A stretch of DNA of 64,000 bases from Manduca sexta (lineage: Eukaryota > Arthropoda > Insecta > Lepidoptera > Sphingidae): assembly GCF_014839805.1 (NCBI RefSeq), contig NC_051121.1:3951116-4015115 (forward strand). Reading direction: 5' to 3'. A model generated the notes under the pieces. That model made no database searches. It worked only from the letters and a program-made list of their open reading frames with translations, and was not told where the DNA came from. This document shows, one piece after another, positions 57,777 through 64,000 of this stretch; the first letter of the stretch is position 1, and the number at the start of each line of letters is the position of its first letter. The translations under genes and the position numbers were made by a program.

Positions 57777-60700
57777 CTATCCGAGATTTTTAATCAACTC
57801 TTTGAGATACTTGATGTCCTTCTTGTCGTATAACTCATCGTCGTCGGGTTCCGTCGGCGAGGGAGGGCGGGTGAACAGCGCCGGCCCGGGCAGGTCGAAC
57901 ACGAACGAACGAATCTGAAAATATTAGCTTATTATCGGTGAAGGGTGAACATTTCCAAAAGGGAACCCGACACGACTTAATACAAGAACTAATAGTTCTA
58001 ATGATAATTAGATTTTACATAAGTTACAAAAGGGAAGCTGAAAGGAATCGGATTATATGGACCCTTCGCCGCTGCGGTTTATTAATAATATACAACAAAC
58101 TCACGACTTCATCTTGGAAGAATTAAGAGCTGCAACTAGAGCGCATTTCACCGATCTTATTTATGCTCTTAATGATTTCTTATGTTTACGCGAATAATAG
58201 ACATTATAAACTATTTTTCGAATTTTATCGCGGTTTATATACTTTGATTTTCTCCCGAATTTTCGAAGACTTTGCAGCCTTCTTAGTCACGGGGGAGACG
58301 AAGGCTGGCCAAGTCAAAGGCCACAATAAAATTCGAAAAATAGTTTAATTTTTTCAAAGGACGTAAAGCCATTGGTCCTGCGCCTGATCTCTCTCTGACT
58401 ATGAGAGTAAAGGAATCGAGAGTACACCTGTGTGTTGCGCAATACTTGTGCACTATAATGTCTATATACTATCTGGCTGATCTCAGTTGAGAGGCCGCCG
58501 TGACCGAAATTCAGCTAGGAGGGAATCAATCAATCATTCGGTTCCTTTATGTACTAAAGACGAGATTCCGCCATATGGAGCGTAAATTAAGATCTTGGAT
58601 ATCTCTTATCTCGGATTAGAAAACTTATAAAATTTTGGTTATCCTTTTCGTGTGTATAAAAGACATATTTTATCACCTTTTGATTGACAGCTCTAAGATT
58701 CTGCAATAGTTTCAACGCTGACCTTTTCTCTGTCGGATGTGAGATCTGGTACAGACGCAACGCTCTGTGGAACTAAAAAGGAATATGGAGAAAAATAATA
58801 CTATATGGTGGTTCTAGTTATGGTGGTTGTAGAAAACTATTACGGTCGGTAAAAATATAGATTATAAGCCTTAAAACCTGCTGTATCATGATGTAGAGCA
58901 AAGTAAATGCCATCGCTGCTATTTATGAACACCCGTGGCAATAACAATCAGACTAGCGGCTTAGTCACATCGTCATTCAATTCTTAGAAGCTTTATAAAA
59001 ACCCAGTATTAAATACTGTTCCACTGCTGAGCATGGACCTTCTCTACTACTAAGAGGGTTTAGGCCTTAGTCCACCAGTTGGCCTAGTGCGGATTGAACG
59101 ATTTCACATACCCTTCTTATAGAGAACTACTAAGGTATGCAGGTTTCCTCACGATTTCTTTTACCGTTAAAGCAAGCGATAATTCACGAAGAATGTACAC
59201 ATGATTTTAGAAAAGTCTGAATTGGGTGCCTTTACTTTTACAAGGCTATCGACGCTTCTTATTCGCTGCTTTATAAAGGCTAGCATTAACAGAAACGAAG
59301 TGTGCCAAATCAAGTCAAGTTATATTGTATGCGCGATAATTCCGAACGGCGAACCGCGGTGACTTCTTAACAGATGCAGTCTTAAAGTTAATGTATAGCA
59401 TAATAAACTCGTTAGACGAGCCTAATTGACGATAACCATACACAGTCTTCCGTACCCGTTCCAACAAACACCATGTGTCCCTGTACTGCTGCAGGAAGAC
59501 GACCGGCGAGAGGACGGCGGCGTAGAATGCGGCCTCTCTGTCTAGCAGATCGGCTCCCTCCGACATGCTGTACACAGTGCCTCGCAGCTTATGCAAGAAC
59601 GCTGCGTTCGAATGGTCCTTATCAAAACTGGAAATACAAACAAACTGGTCACATACGCGCGCACTGGGAGATTTCTCATTATTTATATTATTCCATAGTA
59701 GTAAAATTTATTTTGTATAGTGTATCAAAATATTCTCTCACTACTTGTGATACAGTCTACAAAAAAGGGCTCTCAACGAACGAACAAGCAGACAGAGTGC
59801 TTAGAATAAGAAGACGTTAATATCCCATCGAGACGTGACCCTAAAAGGAAACAAATTTAATAACACAGACAAAATAGATGCGCTGCCTCAAATAAGAAGA
59901 ATGGGAATTTCGGAAGGCAGAAATAAAATCCAGATCGCAGATAGTGAACTTACTAAGGCATTATAGCATAGACACGTCTCACAATGTCCCTGGCGGTCGG
60001 TCGCACGGCGGAGCAGGCTTCATTCGTCTCCTGCCGCTTGGAGTTCCTGAACACCCAGCGGTCTTCTGACAAGTCTGGCTCTAGCTCCGTATCCACGCAC
60101 ACAGACGGCCACTGCAGTATTTATTAGTAAATATATGATACCTCCGATTAATAAAGTCTAATCAGATTTCCCGTATCATTCAACGCCACGTGTAATGAAG
60201 GTATGTAATTTTGTGATACAAAAGCCTGTTCTAGAGTATCTTACTACTGTTAACGAGTGGCTGTAGGCTTACTGTGAAGTAAACTTACAACAAGTGATGT
60301 GACTGGCTGGGCTACAATGTCCTTTTGACCAAAATACAACAGTGTTTACACATTACTGCGTGTCGATTTGAAGAATATAAGATCTAATCATAAATACTTG
60401 ATAGTTAACAAGAGTCCAAAACAACTAAAGAAATTTACCACAATTGTAAACCACACGAGGACATGAAATAATTTGGATTCCATCTCAAGACTTCACGAAC
60501 ACTCATGTTAATTTCTGTTTTACATGCATTTGGAAAAGAAACTAAAATATTATCATAATTGATATTTTTGACAGTCTTATCAAAAATGACAATGTCTGAA
60601 CAGCTATACATACTTTTTTTTATTATCTATGCTTCCGTGTTAGAGACAAAGTACCAAAGTGGTGTACGAAGTTTCCCAAATCACACTTTGGCTAGTGCCA

Positions 60701-63700
60701 ATGTTTTGCTCAATGTTGTATAATTAATAATAGAAAGAAGGTCTAATTAGTAGCAGCAAGAATTGAACCGCTCAGATTAGCTGCAAGGAAGCCTATAATA
60801 TCTATATGGTTCAACCATTGTTGGGACCAACAATTGATAACAAGTTTTCTGGTTTCTTATGTTTACGCGAAAGTGAAACATTGAAAATAAACTTTTTTGC
60901 GAATTTAATCGGGGTTTTTATATTATAAAAAGTAACATAAAAACTGCGACATAAAATCCGAAAAATAGTTTTATTTCAATGGATTTTCTGGTGTTTGCAG
61001 CGTAGCCAAAATTGTGCTTTGGGCAAAGAAGTAATGCGTTGCCGTCGTAATGAAACCAAATATCAAAAAAAATAAATTTTTATATTAGAAAAACAATAAA
61101 CACAAACAAAACCTTGAAGGAAACACAAAACATATCGCTGGCAGCACTTATATTTTTATCAAAAATGTCGGGGAATCTGTTCATTTCTGCTAACTTCGTG
61201 GTGGGGGAATGAAGTTGACCTAAAGGATGACCCTGAAAACATAATTCACATTTTGAGCCCTTCTCTATATTTCTTAACTAAAATATGTCCCAATAATAAA
61301 GGCAAAAAAGTAAAAAAATGAAATGACAAATTGTAACTTTAATATTTCATAATACCCAGGCCACAATAACTTTCAAATCAAAATACTCCAATGCTTACAC
61401 ACTTGATCGCAGCAACAATCAATATTTTGGCACCTACCTTGACGAACTCTCGCTTTTAGGAGAAATACCTAGTAAACTGTAATTTAACGAATAGAAAGAA
61501 CTAACCGTTACTCGATTCTCTTTTTGACCTTCCATTTTGTAGTTTCTGTTCTTTGATTCCCTCTGCCAAAAGAACAAATTATCATTCTTATAGTAAATAG
61601 GTTTATTGCTACATAAGCTTTAACACATGGTAACTGATGAAAAAATTATAATAATAGAATTTAAAAAAAAATACGTTTTTGCATTACAATACCAAAGAAA
61701 AAAAACAGAAACATGGATGGTAGGCCATGTTATCGGGCAATCGGCGGTCACACATCCTTACTATTCAATAGAAATCGCTAATTTCCTTAATTCTCCTTTT
61801 ATGTATCAGTTGCCTTTTCATGAAGACAAAGTGTTTCCACAGCCGCCGTGTGTGAAGTGGCGTCCAGATAGAGTATCAATATACGAGGGACAATTATCCT
61901 TTGCCAATCTACACAATTATGCCGGCCTATCACTCACCCTTTTGTGTAGCAATTGCTTTGATAAAGGTACTGCAAAGTGACCTCACTATATCTGATGGTA
62001 AGTTTAGTAGGGTCCTGATAAGTGATGACTGACGAATATTTTCCCCTGGCCAATCGACGTAATTAAGCCGCCATATTTGAAACGGGGTAGACTGATCCCG
62101 GAACGCGACATACTTATGTGGGTCATTATTATGGGATTTACACTTTGTGTACGGTGAACACAAATGTCAGCAGCGTCTCCTTCGTGTACCTCTGTGGGAA
62201 TGAAACCATGAGCAATATTACCCTCTTGCCAGCCTCCTTCTCGTACATGTTGAGCGGCGTCACGTGCTGTATGAACTCCTCCATGATGTATCTCGCTCGC
62301 GCCACTATAGGCTCCAGGGCGCGCATGTGTTTCGCCACGTTCATCGACTTCGTTGACGCCAGATATTTGTTTATCTGCATCAGGTGTTAATTATAAATAT
62401 TTTAGATTTATTTTATATGGAGTAACATCTTTATATACCATTTTTTTTATATACATACATACAATTAATTTTCAGATAAAAGTAACCTTAATTTAATCTT
62501 AACGAAGTCGTTTTTCTGCTCAGTATAATCCCAGAGTCTGGGTTTGGGCTGGTAGACAGAAATAGGCTTAACCCCCATTACATAACACTTAATGAAGAGA
62601 AATGGTACACTACTGCCTACCCCACAAAAGGAAAATTGCATGATATACCTTAGTTACCGGACACCATCCATACTTCTTGGTAGTAGACGGATCTGTTACT
62701 GCTAGCCACGTCATAGCCAATATCCTCGGGAAGGTGGTGTGTGGCTCCCCCATCATCACATCTGGAGTCTTCACCAGCGCCTCCAAATCCGGCTCCGACT
62801 CTAGCACCGATGTCTCTACAAGCAACTTACTCCTGACGAGCGCCTGGATAAGTTCTGTTACAATTGTACCTTCATCACCTTCCAGATTTCTAGAACGTTC
62901 GAACAAATTGTAATTTAAAAATATACTCGTTTTTTTATAAAACAACTTTGTATCAGCAAGAAGTTTGAATAGCCTGAAGTCTTGAATTAACATTCGAGAT
63001 AAGTTATCTCATTCAAAGTTTCCAGTGCAATTATCATAATGCGAGCGTAAATGACGACGAAAAGTATGCAAAATACAATAGTGCACAACTTTAAATCGAC
63101 TTAGCAACTTTGTTAATCTTTGTTGATTTTATTAATCGTCTGTTATTTTAACTAAAAAAGCTAGTCGTAATTTTTACTATACGACTCTGGAAACAAATTT
63201 AGGACGTCAAACTTGCAACGAGATGAAATAAATCCCAAATGCCGGTCCATAATTCTCAAAATAGATAAATACTATAAAAGTTCACCGGTGGTATGTGACT
63301 TGTAGATTTTTAATGTAAAGTATTCACAAACGCTACTGAATTAAATACAGAACAACGCCATATTATTAAAAAAAACAACGGTTTTGAGTGCTGGACGTGA
63401 AAGTCTTCAGTACATAGGCATGATGGAACGGAGCGCTATGATTGAGTAATATTGAGATACGACTTTACTTCAGTTAACCAAGCAAAATTATAATATTCCG
63501 AACTTATGCGTCTGGATACACTAAACGTCTTTGAAGTATTCTTTGAGGATGCGGATAGAGTCAACTCGTATCATTAAGTGACGCTTAAAGCCTTACGTCA
63601 ATGATTCAAGAACCTATGTAATTATAAATAAAATGCATACTTAAGTAACTCAAGCATCAATCTAGCGATCTTGCCTGACGCTGGTCTCGCGTACATGATG

Positions 63701-63885
63701 CAGTCAGTTGTTAATATTCTGATAGGTGGTGCGGGCTCGGTCTCGAAGGCAGCGACCAGCTCCCTCTGACGGGAATCCTCGGCAGCTATCCAGTCCAGGG
63801 TCAGGGCGGATCTGTACGCCGCTATCCCGGGGACAGTGGCCCTGGAGACGTTGTACGGGTGGTAATAGTACACCTGGGCTGAGGT
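57777..63885 (-). CDS. Unidentified multi-exon gene, 3' part (runs off the window)
   Basis: Minus-strand exons: 63641-63885, 62649-62889, 62144-62374, 61506-61562, 61113-61232, 59954-60111, 59456-59627, 58677-58772 and 57777-57914; 1458 nt, 485 residues plus TAG in one consistent frame. The third exon might end earlier at 62222, which also keeps the frame. The second-last part reads REAAFYAAVLSPVVFLQQYR, then HRALRLYQISHPTEKRS, and the C-terminus is proline/acid-rich (FTRPPSPTEPDDDELY) ending KYLKELIKNLG. No signal peptide or membrane helix is evident in this part. I do not recognise the family; a soluble, mostly helical protein is a fair guess. Exon codon use is noticeably more GC-rich than the introns, which supports real coding. 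The 5' part lies beyond 64000. Confidence 0.7.
58175..58350. mobile_element. MITE with long terminal inverted repeats
   Basis: Unit 2 counterpart of 46160-46355; it keeps both arms but has ATTTTCGAAGACTTTG in place of the usual GTTTCGAAGAC core. Confidence 0.65.
59000..59400 (-). repeat. tRNA-derived SINE family A plus 130-bp flank repeat
   Basis: 59000-59242 is a decayed family A copy; 59245-59400 matches the flank repeat at 31867-32000 (GCTGCTTTATAAAGGCTAGC, GACTTCTTAACAGATGC). Homology between duplication units stops inside this flank. Confidence 0.7.
60290..60380 (+). repeat. Family B fragment
   Basis: The words GGCTACAATGTCCTT and AATACAACAGTGTTTACAC mark a short, old family B piece in an intron of the unidentified gene. 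A further decayed piece lies near 61350-61470. Confidence 0.5.
60859..60985. mobile_element. MITE copy, internally deleted
   Basis: It has the left arm TTTCTTATGTTTACGCGAA, TTGCGAATTTAATCGGGG and the right arm AAAATCCGAAAAATAGTTTT, without the usual central segment. It lies in an intron of the unidentified gene. Confidence 0.6.
61830..62140 (+). repeat. Two family 3 fragments
   Basis: 61835-61930 (GACAAAGTG, GAAGTGGCGTCCAGATAGAG, CACAATTATGCCGGCC) and 61970-62140 (GCAAAGTGACCTCACT, CTGATGGTAAGTTTAGTAGG, AGACTGATCCCGGAACGCG) are two successive partial copies. They create an apparent 117-codon open frame that is not a gene. Confidence 0.6.
62513..62640 (+). repeat. tRNA-related SINE family 2, fragment
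   Basis: The words TTTTTCTGCTCAGTATAATC, AGAGTCTGGGTTTGGGC and CTACCCCACAAAAGG-like tail mark an old family 2 copy next to an exon of the unidentified gene. Confidence 0.45.
62990..63640. other. Intron of the unidentified gene, no recognised element
   Basis: AT-rich intronic DNA between exons 63641-63885 and 62649-62889; nothing identifiable. Confidence 0.4.
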
Positions 63886-64000
63886 CTGAAGAAAGCGTAT
63901 TGATACGATTATTTTTTGTAACTTCTGCATATCTTAAAGGATGTCTCGAATATGCCTATCACTAAGTCCTATTTCACCGTTTCTAAGTATACGTAATCGT

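Larger units (their letters stand above)
47446..59337 (+). repeat. Tandem segmental duplication, unit 2 (11.9 kb)
   Basis: Direct second copy of 36823-47445. It is longer mainly through later insertions: a Helitron (49014-49757), a family 3 repeat (55724-55951), a MITE (56246-56505) and a family B copy (57122-57398). Homology with unit 1 fades near 59337, within the repeat flanking the SINE. Confidence 0.92.

Noticed and set aside
61627..61980. 117-codon open frame on the plus strand
   Set aside because: Its second half is family 3 repeat sequence and it has no domain or splice support.

Overview
The window looks like lepidopteran nuclear DNA: AT-rich, intron-rich, crowded with tRNA-derived SINEs, Helitron-like elements and MITEs, and carrying the silk gene for fibroin light chain (Fib-L). 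No bacterial, viral or organellar feature was seen. All gene models were assembled by eye from open frames, splice signals and phase agreement; none has transcript support.

Layout. (1) 1-7.4 kb: no supportable gene, scattered repeats. (2) 7.4-20.0 kb, minus strand: a 14-exon secreted protein of about 1049 residues with eight pacifastin-type inhibitor domains and one very large exon of Lys/Glu/Leu-rich, helix-prone sequence; a TATA box sits just upstream. (3) 20-29.4 kb: intergenic, with Helitrons, a LINE fragment and SINE pieces. (4) 29.5-38.2 kb, plus strand: a complete seven-exon Fib-L gene (255 residues, signal peptide, the three expected cysteines), with TATA box and poly(A) signal. (5) 36.8-59.3 kb: a direct tandem segmental duplication. 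Each unit carries the last two Fib-L exons, a six-exon gene for a single-pass membrane protein with a receptor ligand-binding (periplasmic-binding-protein type 1) ectodomain, and the last two exons of a minus-strand gene of unknown function. (6) 57.8-63.9 kb, minus strand: the 3' part of that unknown gene, running off the right edge.

The duplication breakpoints lie in intron 5 of Fib-L and in an intron of the unknown gene, so the outer copies keep intact genes while the inner copies are orphans: Fib-L exons 6'-7' in unit 2 and the two terminal exons of the unknown gene in unit 1. The receptor-like gene exists twice. Unit 2 has an open 548-residue frame; unit 1 has an in-frame TAA where unit 2 has CAA. 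Several mobile elements are present in unit 2 but absent from unit 1, giving clean empty sites and a relative order of events.

Functionally, Fib-L pairs with fibroin heavy chain through a disulfide in silk-gland secretion. The neighbouring pacifastin protein, divergent from Fib-L with about 9.4 kb between them, may protect secreted material from proteases; a silk role is inference from position only.
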